From NCBI GenBank assembly GCA_050694015.1, contig JBOGWY010000314.1, forward strand, positions 1 to 9,827: 9,827 nucleotides of DNA. Reading direction: 5' to 3'. The stretch's first letter is position 1, and each line of letters opens with the position of its first letter. Shown one piece after another: positions 1 to 6,609 of this stretch. This DNA is from JBOGWY01 sp050694015 (GTDB taxonomy: Bacteria; Actinomycetota; CADDZG01; WHSQ01). The notes below the pieces were generated by a model. That model worked only from the letters and a program-made list of their open reading frames with translations. It did not search any database and was not told the origin of the DNA. Position numbers and translations under genes: made by a program.

Positions 1-1658
1 GGCACGGGGCCTTCCCAGATGACGTGGTTGGCGAAGCTGCCGTGCTCGCGCTCGAGCCGCGCGCGGATCGCGAACGCGCGGTAGACGTCGTGGCACGCGC
101 CCGGGTCGGTGCCGCGCAGGTCGATGATCGCCACCTGGTCGAGGTTGTTGGCGGAGTCGACGAGACCGCTCCGGTAGGCGCGCGCCAACCCGACGAGGTC
201 GGCCTCGCTGCGTCTCGCCTGCACGTTGCCGTCGATGTCGAGGCCCCCGAGGTGCGCGTTCAGGTCGACGAATTGGGCCGGCGTCAACAACCCTTGGCGT
301 AATCCCTTGAGCCCGTACTGGATGCCGACGTTGTCGAACGGACGGTTCGCGAACCCGTCCTTCGGCCGGCGTCCGACGACGTTCACCGTGTAGTCCTGGA
401 GCGTGCAGCGGACGCCGTCCTTGTTCGACTCTGCGTCGTAGACCTTGTCGTCTTCAACGCCCGGACAGTCGCGGCTCGGGTTACCGCTGTTCGGGATCAC
501 CTCGGTGAATGTGATGGGGTTGCCGATGTTCGGGTGATCGAGGACCGCGGCCATCTCGACCGGTGTCCACGTCGTGCCCGGGTCCCACCGGCTTGGGTTC
601 TCGAAGTAACGGAGCAGCATGTAGTAGTCGACGTACTGCATCGCGGAGGACCACGCGTCGGTGAAGCTGCACTGCGGCGTGATGCCTTGGTAGAGGCCGG
701 GATAGGCGTTGGCGACCTGCTGCTGCACGAGCGATCCACCGGAACAACCGGTCCCGATCGTCCATCGAACCGTCCCGTAGTGATCGATCAGGTACTCCTT
801 CGTCATCACCAGCGCTTCGGCTTGCAGCACGAGGTTGCACGCGTGGCCCGAGTTGTCGAGCGCGTGCGACATCACAATGAAGCCACCCTCGAGCACGTCG
901 GTCTCGAGTACGTCGGGGGCCTCGCCGACGTTGTATTCGGTGTCGCAACTCGCGCCGTGCGCGATCACGAGACGGCGGTTGAACTGTTTCTGCGGATCCC
1001 ACGCCTTCCATTCCTTGTCCGGTTGCCACAGGCTCGCGATCGCGTATTGATCGCGATCGATGTAGCCCTTCTCCTCGCGCACGATGAACGGAACGGTCAC
1101 GCCCTCGGTCGTCGTGGCCTCGGCGATGAACTCGTCGGGCGGGGGATTGTCGGGATCGTAGGAGCGCAGGCTGCCTCCGGTGCGCGGCTTGTAGTAGTAC
1201 GCGAACGTGGGCTTGTCGTTGCACTGCTTGTCCTTCGCCGACTCCTGACACGTCCACGGCTTGATCTGTGGGCCGAAGAAGACCGGTCCCCCGATGGGAT
1301 GGTTGGTGATCGTCAGGCGGGCGCCGCGACCGTCGGGAAGCTCGGCCACGACCTCGTTGCGACCGACCCGCAGGCCCTCGATCACGCCTTCGCCGTTGCC
1401 GTCCGAGTTCTTGTGGAACGCCGTCGTCACGTCGCTCCCGTTGAGCGTGACGCTCACGTCTGACACATCCGCATCGTCGGGCACACCGACCCGTATCAGC
1501 GCGTCGTCCCCAGAGACCAGATCGGCACGGTTCGACAGCGTCCTCAGGGAGACGATGCCGTCGGAGGCCGACGCCGCCGTGACCTGCGGCAGCACTCCGG
1601 CCACGAGCCCCACAAGCAGTCCGAGGATGGCTAGGCGGTTGCGCGATCGGTTCGACAT
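1..1658 (-). CDS. Secreted DUF6351-type putative hydrolase, C-terminus cut by window edge
   Basis: The minus-strand frame is open from ATG 1658 to the left edge: 552 codons, no stop reached, so the gene is partial. Residues 1-31 look like a Sec signal peptide: basic SNRSRNR, a hydrophobic core at about 8-23, then an Ala/Ser-rich cleavage region. A beta-rich N-terminal part follows (about 33-120, with VTLNGSDVT and LPDGRGARLTITNHP), then an alpha/beta-hydrolase-like part. That part carries RLVIAHGASCD (about residues 237-247) and a nucleophile-elbow motif GTGCSGGS with candidate Ser306. IDLRGTDPG around Asp513 is a candidate acid-residue region. A catalytic His, if present, would lie outside the window. 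The overall pattern matches my memory of DUF6351 proteins of actinobacteria, whose substrate is unknown; resemblance to tannase/depolymerase-like esterases is inference. A GGGGGC stretch (about 1662-1668) lies just upstream of the ATG as a modest ribosome site. It is divergent from the LVIVD-repeat gene. Confidence 0.8.
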   Translation of the reverse strand, partial: MSNRSRNRLAILGLLVGLVAGVLPQVTAASASDGIVSLRTLSNRADLVSGDDALIRVGVPDDADVSDVSVTLNGSDVTTAFHKNSDGNGEGVIEGLRVGRNEVVAELPDGRGARLTITNHPIGGPVFFGPQIKPWTCQESAKDKQCNDKPTFAYYYKPRTGGSLRSYDPDNPPPDEFIAEATTTEGVTVPFIVREEKGYIDRDQYAIASLWQPDKEWKAWDPQKQFNRRLVIAHGASCDTEYNVGEAPDVLETDVLEGGFIVMSHALDNSGHACNLVLQAEALVMTKEYLIDHYGTVRWTIGTGCSGGSLVQQQVANAYPGLYQGITPQCSFTDAWSSAMQYVDYYMLLRYFENPSRWDPGTTWTPVEMAAVLDHPNIGNPITFTEVIPNSGNPSRDCPGVEDDKVYDAESNKDGVRCTLQDYTVNVVGRRPKDGFANRPFDNVGIQYGLKGLRQGLLTPAQFVDLNAHLGGLDIDGNVQARRSEADLVGLARAYRSGLVDSANNLDQVAIIDLRGTDPGACHDVYRAFAIRARLEREHGSFANHVIWEGPV

Positions 1659-1804
1659 CTGAGCCCCCAAGGTCGACGACCTGCCTTTACGTACCCCTTC
1701 GCTCCCCGAACGACCGTCTCCTGCAGGGGGGCCGGGGTAGGAACGGAGGCGTGGGCAGCGAACCAATCGAAGTGAAGCCGACCTCAGAGCCCCGGAGGGC
1801 CCGC
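1659..1804. promoter_or_regulatory. Divergent intergenic region between DUF6351-type and LVIVD-repeat genes
   Basis: These 146 bases separate the start codons of two divergently transcribed exported-protein genes, so promoters for both should lie here. Visible elements are a perfect TACGTA palindrome at 1688-1693, an 8-base palindrome CCTGCAGG at 1720-1727, and TACCCC (1692-1697) facing GGGGTA (1734-1739). I could not find a convincing pair of -35 and -10 hexamers on either strand, so no promoter is placed exactly. Confidence 0.45.
1794..1799 (+). promoter_or_regulatory. Ribosome binding site that decides the LVIVD-repeat gene start
   Basis: GGAGGG lies 5 bases before ATG 1805. The frame is also open from GTG 1751, but that codon has its GGAGG (1745-1749) only one base away, which is too close. 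The ATG also puts the hydrophobic signal peptide at the very N-terminus. Confidence 0.7.
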
Positions 1805-3340
1805 ATGCAGCGTCCAGACCCGTTCCAGGCGGTGGCGGCCGCAGCCACGGTGGTCGCGATCGCGCTCGCCGCGCTCGTCACTCCCATCGCAGCGTTACCG
1901 CTGAGGCATACCCACGCTCCCGGGATCGGCCTCCACAGTCACGGCCCGGCCGTCGGGGGCCCGAAGGGCGCCGATCGCGTGCAAGGTCGCTATCTCGGGC
2001 CGACCAGGCCGCCCTCGACACCGACCCCCGGCATCCCTTGCGACGACGGTTCCATGCCCGAGAAGGTCCAGGGCAAGGCGCCTCTGGCCGACTACGAGTC
2101 CGGCCGCGCCGCGAAGGGTTACTTCTGTAACGCGCGGCAGGTGGCGAATCTCGGGAACTCGGGTGGCTACCGCGTCGAGCGGTACGTCGACAAGGCCGGT
2201 AATGAGTGCGCCTTCTGGGACTCGACGCTGCTATGGCCGCACAACGTTCCGAACCAGGGAGCCGAGGGACCGGGTGCGTACGTGCTCGACATGAAGAACC
2301 CGTCGAAGCCGGTCGTCACCGACATCCTGCGCACGCCTGCGATGCAATCACCGCACGAGTCACTGAGACTCAACACGAAGCGAGGCCTGCTGGTCGCGGA
2401 CATGGGTTACCCGACTTGGATGCCGGGCTTCGTCGACGTGTACGACGTGAAGGAGAACTGCCTCCAACCGACGCTGCTGTCGTCGGTGCCGATCGGCGTC
2501 ATCGGTCACGAGGGCGGCTTCGCTCCCGACGGCAAAACGTTCTACGTCGCGTCCCTGTACGGACACACGTTGACCGCCGTCGACCTCACGAATCCGCAGG
2601 CACCCGTCGTCGTGTGGACCTCGTCCGAGTATCAGCCGCACGGGGTCTCGGTGAGCAACGACGGCAACCGCCTGTACATCGCGGAGAGCGCGTTCCAGGA
2701 CGGCAACGATTTCACGGGCCTGACGATCCTCGACGTCAGCGAGGTCCAGGACCGCGTGCCGAACCCGACCGTCCCCCTGGTAAGTCGCCTTACATGGCCC
2801 GAGCTTTCGACACCGCAGAACGCGACTCCGTTCACTCGGAACGGACACGAGTACCTCCTCGAGACGGACGAGTTCGGGTCCGGCAAGAACATCGGTGCCG
2901 GGCGCATCATCGACATCTCGAACGAGAAGAAACCCTTCGTGGTGTCGAACCTGCGCCTCGCCGTGAACAAGGGCGATCAGACCGAAGACCCCGGCGACGA
3001 TCAGCCGTTCCAGGGCTACCAGGGTCACTACTGTTCGCTACCGAGCCGTGTCGACCCCTACATCGTCGCGTGCAGCTTCATCATGTCGGGCCTGCGCGTG
3101 TTCGACATCAGCGACGTCAAGCATCCGAAGGAGATCGCGTACTTCAACAAGGTCCAGATGCCGGGGACGAACTTCTATCCCTCGAAGGCCGGCGCGTTCG
3201 CGATGTCCGCTCCCGCGTACGACGAGGCCACCGGTGACATCTGGTACACCGACGGTCACACGGGTTTCTACGTGGTGCGCCTAACGGGGGCCGCGGCCCG
3301 CAACAAGTTCGCAGCGCGCATCCTTCACCCGGGCAACTGA
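1805..3340 (+). CDS. Secreted LVIVD-repeat (beta-propeller-like) protein
   Basis: 511 residues from ATG 1805. Residues 1-31 form a signal peptide (a short polar start, then an Ala/Val-rich core at about 9-25). The mature N-terminus is His-rich (His35, 37, 44, 46) and followed by a Pro/Thr linker. The body carries repeated blade-like strands of the LVIVD type: AYVLDMKNPSKP (about 158), TLTAVDLTNPQAP (255), LTILDVSE (306), GRIIDISNEKKP (366) and GLRVFDISDVKHP (429), with a last strand FYVVRLTG near 490. Phrases such as FAPDGKTFYVASLYG and VSNDGNRLYIAESAF are typical of propeller blades. LVIVD-repeat proteins are extracellular, often surface-associated and mostly of unknown function; nothing here shows an enzyme active site. 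Several Cys residues suggest disulfides outside the cytoplasm. It is divergent from the DUF6351-type gene, and its 3' end faces the small HTH gene across a 15-base gap with no room for a separate terminator. Confidence 0.82.
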   Translation: MQRPDPFQAVAAAATVVAIALAALVTPIAALPLRHTHAPGIGLHSHGPAVGGPKGADRVQGRYLGPTRPPSTPTPGIPCDDGSMPEKVQGKAPLADYESGRAAKGYFCNARQVANLGNSGGYRVERYVDKAGNECAFWDSTLLWPHNVPNQGAEGPGAYVLDMKNPSKPVVTDILRTPAMQSPHESLRLNTKRGLLVADMGYPTWMPGFVDVYDVKENCLQPTLLSSVPIGVIGHEGGFAPDGKTFYVASLYGHTLTAVDLTNPQAPVVVWTSSEYQPHGVSVSNDGNRLYIAESAFQDGNDFTGLTILDVSEVQDRVPNPTVPLVSRLTWPELSTPQNATPFTRNGHEYLLETDEFGSGKNIGAGRIIDISNEKKPFVVSNLRLAVNKGDQTEDPGDDQPFQGYQGHYCSLPSRVDPYIVACSFIMSGLRVFDISDVKHPKEIAYFNKVQMPGTNFYPSKAGAFAMSAPAYDEATGDIWYTDGHTGFYVVRLTGAAARNKFAARILHPGN

Positions 3341-3355
3341 GGTGCAACTCGACGT

Positions 3356-3580
3356 CTAGAGCCGGTTCAGGCGCCGCGCTTCGGCCACCGCTTCCGTGCG
3401 GTTCCGCACACCGAGGCGGTTGTAGAGATCGTTCAGGCTCGCATACAGATCGCGCTCTGATCGCTCCATCGCGGTGGCGAGGTCCGCGACCGTGAGTCCC
3501 TTAGCCAACAGCGCAAGCAAGGCACGATCCTGGTCTCGTGGGTTCTCGTCGGGCGTGCTCCCAGAGTCATGAGGCATCAC
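3356..3580 (-). CDS. Small stand-alone LuxR/GerE-type helix-turn-helix protein
   Basis: 74 residues from GTG 3580; an ATG follows at once (3577), giving 73. Neither has a good Shine-Dalgarno, only a poorly placed AGG. After a polar 16-residue start, the rest aligns without gaps to the LuxR C-terminal HTH: ALLALLAKGLTVADLATAM (scaffold helices), SERDLYASLNDLYNRLGV (recognition helix) and RNRTEAVAEARRL (last helix). No receiver, ligand-binding or ATPase domain is present. Compared with the usual KTVxxHL recognition pattern, the charged and His positions have become Asp, Tyr and Ser, so DNA specificity may be changed or lost. It lies 45 bases after the stop of the LAL regulator, on the same strand and in the same frame, so co-transcription is likely. 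It could be a true small regulator, a dimerisation partner, or a remnant of a second HTH domain. Confidence 0.7.
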   Translation of the reverse strand: MMPHDSGSTPDENPRDQDRALLALLAKGLTVADLATAMERSERDLYASLNDLYNRLGVRNRTEAVAEARRLNRL

Positions 3581-3601
3581 CTGTGATGCTAGGTCGGGAC
3601 C

Positions 3602-3619
3602 CCCCGGACGGCACCGGGG
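3602..3619 (-). other. GC-rich hairpin between LAL regulator and small HTH gene
   Basis: CCCCGG (3602-3607) and CCGGGG (3614-3619) form a perfect 6-base-pair stem with a 6-base loop, within the 45-base spacer between the LAL stop and the small gene start. No T-run follows on either strand, so it is not a standard intrinsic terminator. It could stabilise the upstream message, reduce read-through transcription, or be chance in GC-rich DNA. Confidence 0.35.
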
Positions 3620-3625
3620 AAATAC

Positions 3626-6364
3626 CTAGTGTTCCTGCGATGCTCGCATCGTGGCCATGTGCGCGGCGAGCTCGGAGCGCGAGCGCAATCCAAGTTTCGA
3701 GTAGATGTGCGAGAGGTGATACTCGATGGTCTTGGGACTCAGGAATAGCGCGGACGCAGCTTCGCGATTAGTCGCGCCGCCCGTGATTGCCAGTGCCACC
3801 TGCAACTCTTGTGGCGTCAGCTGCGCGGGAGCCGCGATCCTTTTGGACCGTGTTCGCTCCCCGGTCGCGGTCAGGCCCTTGCGGGCGCGTTCGGCCCATG
3901 GGGTAGCTCCGAGTCGTTCGAAGACGGCGATCGCTTCTCGCAGTGGCGGCCTGGCATCGCTGGGATGTCCGCTGCGGCGGAACTTTTCACCGAAGAAGTA
4001 CAGGGTGCGGGCTCGTTCGAATGGGTTAAGCGATCGGTCGTGCAGCGCGAGCGCCTCCTCCAGGTAAGTAAGATCGTCGTCCACGAGTCCTCGGCACCGG
4101 GCGAGCGTTGCCAGACCGTAGTTGCTCGGGGTGCGGGACACCATCTCGTCGAACTCTTCGAGGACCCCACGTGCCTCCACCTTGGCTCCACTGGCAACGT
4201 ATGCCCCGATCAGATCGGGGAGGCAATGCACCACGTTCGGGTTATGCATGCCGTGTTCCTTTAGTGCGTCGCGGGCCGCCTTCAGTTCGACGACCGCTTT
4301 GGTGGGCGATCCGCGGGTGAGCTCCACCAGGCCCAGGACCGAACGCGCGTACCCGAGAAGGGAATACGTACCTGATCGCCGCGTGATGTCGATCGTTTGT
4401 TGTGCACTTGCAATGGCGTCATCGAAGTGCCCCCGAAGCGCCTCGATCCTGCCCGTTGTGATCAGATTCGCGCCCGCAATTGGCTGTCCGGTCTCTGTAG
4501 CGAGCCGGATCCCGTCGAGACCCTCCGCGTAGGCGCGTTCCCACTCTCCCGTGCGGTAGTGGATCTCGCACGCCACCGCCAGGCCCCAGGGGAGGAACGA
4601 CGGCGCTCCCGCCCCCCGCAGCGCGGAGATCCCTTCCCCGACCAACTCTTCGGCAAGATCCACGCGTTCGACCCAGTAACAGACTTGACCGATCCTCGTT
4701 TGGAGTAACCATCCTTGAGGTTGGGGAAACTGAGGCAAGGCGGGGAGATAGCGCTCGACCAGCGACCATCCTTCATCGGCCTTGCCGTCGAGGACCAACC
4801 CGAGTCCGTACAACAGTCCGGCGAGGGCGCGCGGCGGTTCGGTCTCGGCGCTCTCGTACGCGCGTCGGGCCGCCTCGACTCCGCGATCGACACGACCGCT
4901 GAAATGAAAGGAGATCGCCGCACTTGCAAGCATCAACGCGGCCTTGTCGGGTGCCCTCGACGCGACCGCTTCAGCTTCGCGCCACAACAGATCGGCCGCC
5001 TGATGTGGAGAACCTGCGACCTGCTGCACCGTGCCCGTGAGGTGTTGTAGCTCCGCCCGCAAGAGCGGATCCGACGAATAGGCGAGTGCTTCCGACAGCA
5101 TCTCGAGCGCGTGTGCATGCATGCCCGCGTCGTGAGCCGAAGAGGCTGCTTCGAGCAGCCGTCGGGCGCGTTCGTGTTCGTCGGGCGTCAGCCGTGCCGC
5201 CTTCTCGTACGCTGCAGCCGCGGCGGCGTAGCCGCTACGGACGCGCGCGTTCTGCGCCGCCGCTTCCAGTTCTGCGGCGACTTCTTCATCCGGTACCGAT
5301 ATGGCCGACGCACGGTGCCAGGCGCGACGCTCGGGCCTGCTTATGGCTTCGGCCAGAGCGGCGTGCGCGCGGCGACGATGTGGCATGGGGGCCGCGTGGT
5401 AGATCGCCGAACGAAGCATCGGGTGGACGAACTCGGCGACGCCCTCAGTGATCGCCAGCACGCGCTGCTCCTCCGCTGGCTCCAACGCGGTTTCATCGAG
5501 CTGTCGGCTTTTCAGTGCGGGTGCGATCTCCTCCATCGCTCCCGTATCACTTGAAGCCGCGATCAGTAGGGCGTCTTGCGTCTGGTCGGGTAGTCGTTGG
5601 ATCCGACGAAGCAGCGCTCTCTCGAGGTTCGGTCCCACCGGTAGGGGTTCCTCCATCGGCGTGCGACCGGCCAGCTGATCCGGATCGAGAAGCCTGGGAA
5701 GCTCGACCAACGCGAGGGGATTGCCGTATGTCGCGTCAACCAGAAGGCGTGCGACCTTCGGGTCGATCTCTCCTTCGGACGCGTGCCGTAACAACAGAAG
5801 CGCATCGTCGGGTGCAAGTCCCGACAGCCTGAGCTGTTCGAGATCCGCACCCGGGTCCTGGATGTCTTCACCTTCCCGGTACGCGAACACGAGGACGATC
5901 CGTTCTTCCCCGAGTCGCCGCGCCGCGAAGAGAATCGATTCCGCCGAGGGTGGATCCAGCCACTGTGCATCGTCGACGATGACGAGGGCTGGCTGCTCTT
6001 CGGCGGCGGCTGCAAGGATCGCCAGAAATGCCGCGCTCACCGTGAAGCGATCACCGGGCACCGCGGGGCCCAAGGCCAGCGCTCCGGAAAGTGCAGCGGA
6101 CTGAACCGCCGGGAGCTTCTCGATGTGATGGGTCACAGGTCTAAGGACATCCGCGAGTCCAGAGAAAGCGATATCACTTTCGGATTCGACGCCGCGTGCC
6201 GTGAGCGTGACGACGTCTTGGGTGGTGCCCGCCACGTGTTTCAGCAGCGCGGTCTTCCCCACGCCCGCTTCACCGCTCACCACGAGCGATGTGCTTCGTC
6301 CGTCGCCCGCCTGATCGATCGCCTCGTTTATGCGCGCAACTTCAGCCTCGCGGCCCAACAACAT
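3626..6364 (-). CDS. LAL-family (large ATP-binding) LuxR transcriptional regulator
   Basis: 912 residues from ATG 6364, a normal length for LAL/MalT-like regulators. Domains in order: LLGREAEVARINEAI at the very N-terminus, the usual start of the ATPase module; Walker A GEAGVGKT (31-38); Walker B ALVIVDDAQWLD (126-137); an STAND/AAA-type ATPase to about 330; a long helical TPR-like region (about 370-830) of Ala/Glu-rich repeats; and a complete C-terminal LuxR HTH (849-905) with LTPQELQVAL, TNREAASALFLSPKTIEYHL and YSKLGLRSRSEL. Such proteins bind ATP, sense an effector through the helical repeats and activate transcription; the effector here is unknown. An in-frame TTG at 6430 would add 22 Gly/Ala-rich residues but has no ribosome site, while ATG 6364 has a G-rich stretch 5 bases upstream. 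It is divergent from the PKD gene and followed by the small HTH gene. It contains at least one rare TTA codon (residue 192). Confidence 0.93.
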   Translation of the reverse strand: MLLGREAEVARINEAIDQAGDGRSTSLVVSGEAGVGKTALLKHVAGTTQDVVTLTARGVESESDIAFSGLADVLRPVTHHIEKLPAVQSAALSGALALGPAVPGDRFTVSAAFLAILAAAAEEQPALVIVDDAQWLDPPSAESILFAARRLGEERIVLVFAYREGEDIQDPGADLEQLRLSGLAPDDALLLLRHASEGEIDPKVARLLVDATYGNPLALVELPRLLDPDQLAGRTPMEEPLPVGPNLERALLRRIQRLPDQTQDALLIAASSDTGAMEEIAPALKSRQLDETALEPAEEQRVLAITEGVAEFVHPMLRSAIYHAAPMPHRRRAHAALAEAISRPERRAWHRASAISVPDEEVAAELEAAAQNARVRSGYAAAAAAYEKAARLTPDEHERARRLLEAASSAHDAGMHAHALEMLSEALAYSSDPLLRAELQHLTGTVQQVAGSPHQAADLLWREAEAVASRAPDKAALMLASAAISFHFSGRVDRGVEAARRAYESAETEPPRALAGLLYGLGLVLDGKADEGWSLVERYLPALPQFPQPQGWLLQTRIGQVCYWVERVDLAEELVGEGISALRGAGAPSFLPWGLAVACEIHYRTGEWERAYAEGLDGIRLATETGQPIAGANLITTGRIEALRGHFDDAIASAQQTIDITRRSGTYSLLGYARSVLGLVELTRGSPTKAVVELKAARDALKEHGMHNPNVVHCLPDLIGAYVASGAKVEARGVLEEFDEMVSRTPSNYGLATLARCRGLVDDDLTYLEEALALHDRSLNPFERARTLYFFGEKFRRSGHPSDARPPLREAIAVFERLGATPWAERARKGLTATGERTRSKRIAAPAQLTPQELQVALAITGGATNREAASALFLSPKTIEYHLSHIYSKLGLRSRSELAAHMATMRASQEH

Positions 6365-6609
6365 GGCAGCCCCCCCGGCAGCGGCTATCCGACCGCCGCC
6401 GGCCCTCCCGCTGACGGGAGGACTCCACAAAGACTAGGGGATTCCCAGATGCCGTCAGGGGTGTGGACTTCTAGCTTGAGGTTTCGGAAGTGCCACAGCC
6501 AACGCTGTAGGGGCGGCGGTCAAACGGCTCGTCAAACGGTCGCTCGCCACCATCGGGTCCTAAGCAGGGGGGTTCTGACCGGACTCCCAAGAGCAAGGGA
6601 GGAACATCC
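6365..6609. promoter_or_regulatory. Divergent intergenic region between LAL regulator and PKD protein gene
   Basis: 245 bases without a supported gene. They should hold the promoters of the regulator (minus) and the PKD protein (plus). Visible elements are an imperfect GGGATTCCC dyad near 6438-6446, a 5-base inverted repeat ACAGC-CAAC-GCTGT (6495-6508), and the GTCAAACGG direct repeat listed separately. A strong Shine-Dalgarno GGGAGGA (6597-6603) precedes ATG 6610 by 6 bases. I found no convincing -35/-10 pair. Confidence 0.5.
6519..6539 (+). repeat. Direct repeat GTCAAACGG, possible operator
   Basis: Two identical 9-base copies (6519-6527 and 6531-6539) lie 12 bases apart start to start, about one helical turn, 71-91 bases before the PKD gene ATG. 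Spacing on one DNA face and position in a divergent regulator/target region suit a transcription factor site. No binding protein is shown by the sequence. Confidence 0.4.

Noticed and set aside
1035..1058. Palindromes CGCGATCGCG and GATCGCGATC
   Set aside because: They lie within DUF6351 codons (DRDQYAIA), are isolated and are expected from GC-rich codon choice.
534..1463. 309-codon plus-strand open frame opposite the DUF6351-type gene
   Set aside because: It lies antisense to a gene with signal peptide and hydrolase motifs; its Arg/Val-rich composition is typical of the opposite strand of GC-rich genes.
1751..1804. GTG start that would lengthen the LVIVD protein by 18 residues
   Set aside because: Its GGAGG is only one base away and the extension would bury the signal peptide; ATG 1805 has a well-spaced site.
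2206..3237. 343-codon plus-strand frame inside the LVIVD gene
   Set aside because: Arg/Pro-rich, low-complexity out-of-frame translation of a clear gene; no recognisable domain or ribosome site.
3341..3355. Bidirectional terminator between the convergent genes
   Set aside because: The 15-base gap contains no stem-loop or T-run; any terminator would have to lie inside the coding regions and I saw none.
6365..6430. TTG start that would lengthen the LAL regulator by 22 residues
   Set aside because: No ribosome site, Gly/Ala-rich added residues, and the usual LLGREAEV start of LAL proteins coincides with ATG 6364.
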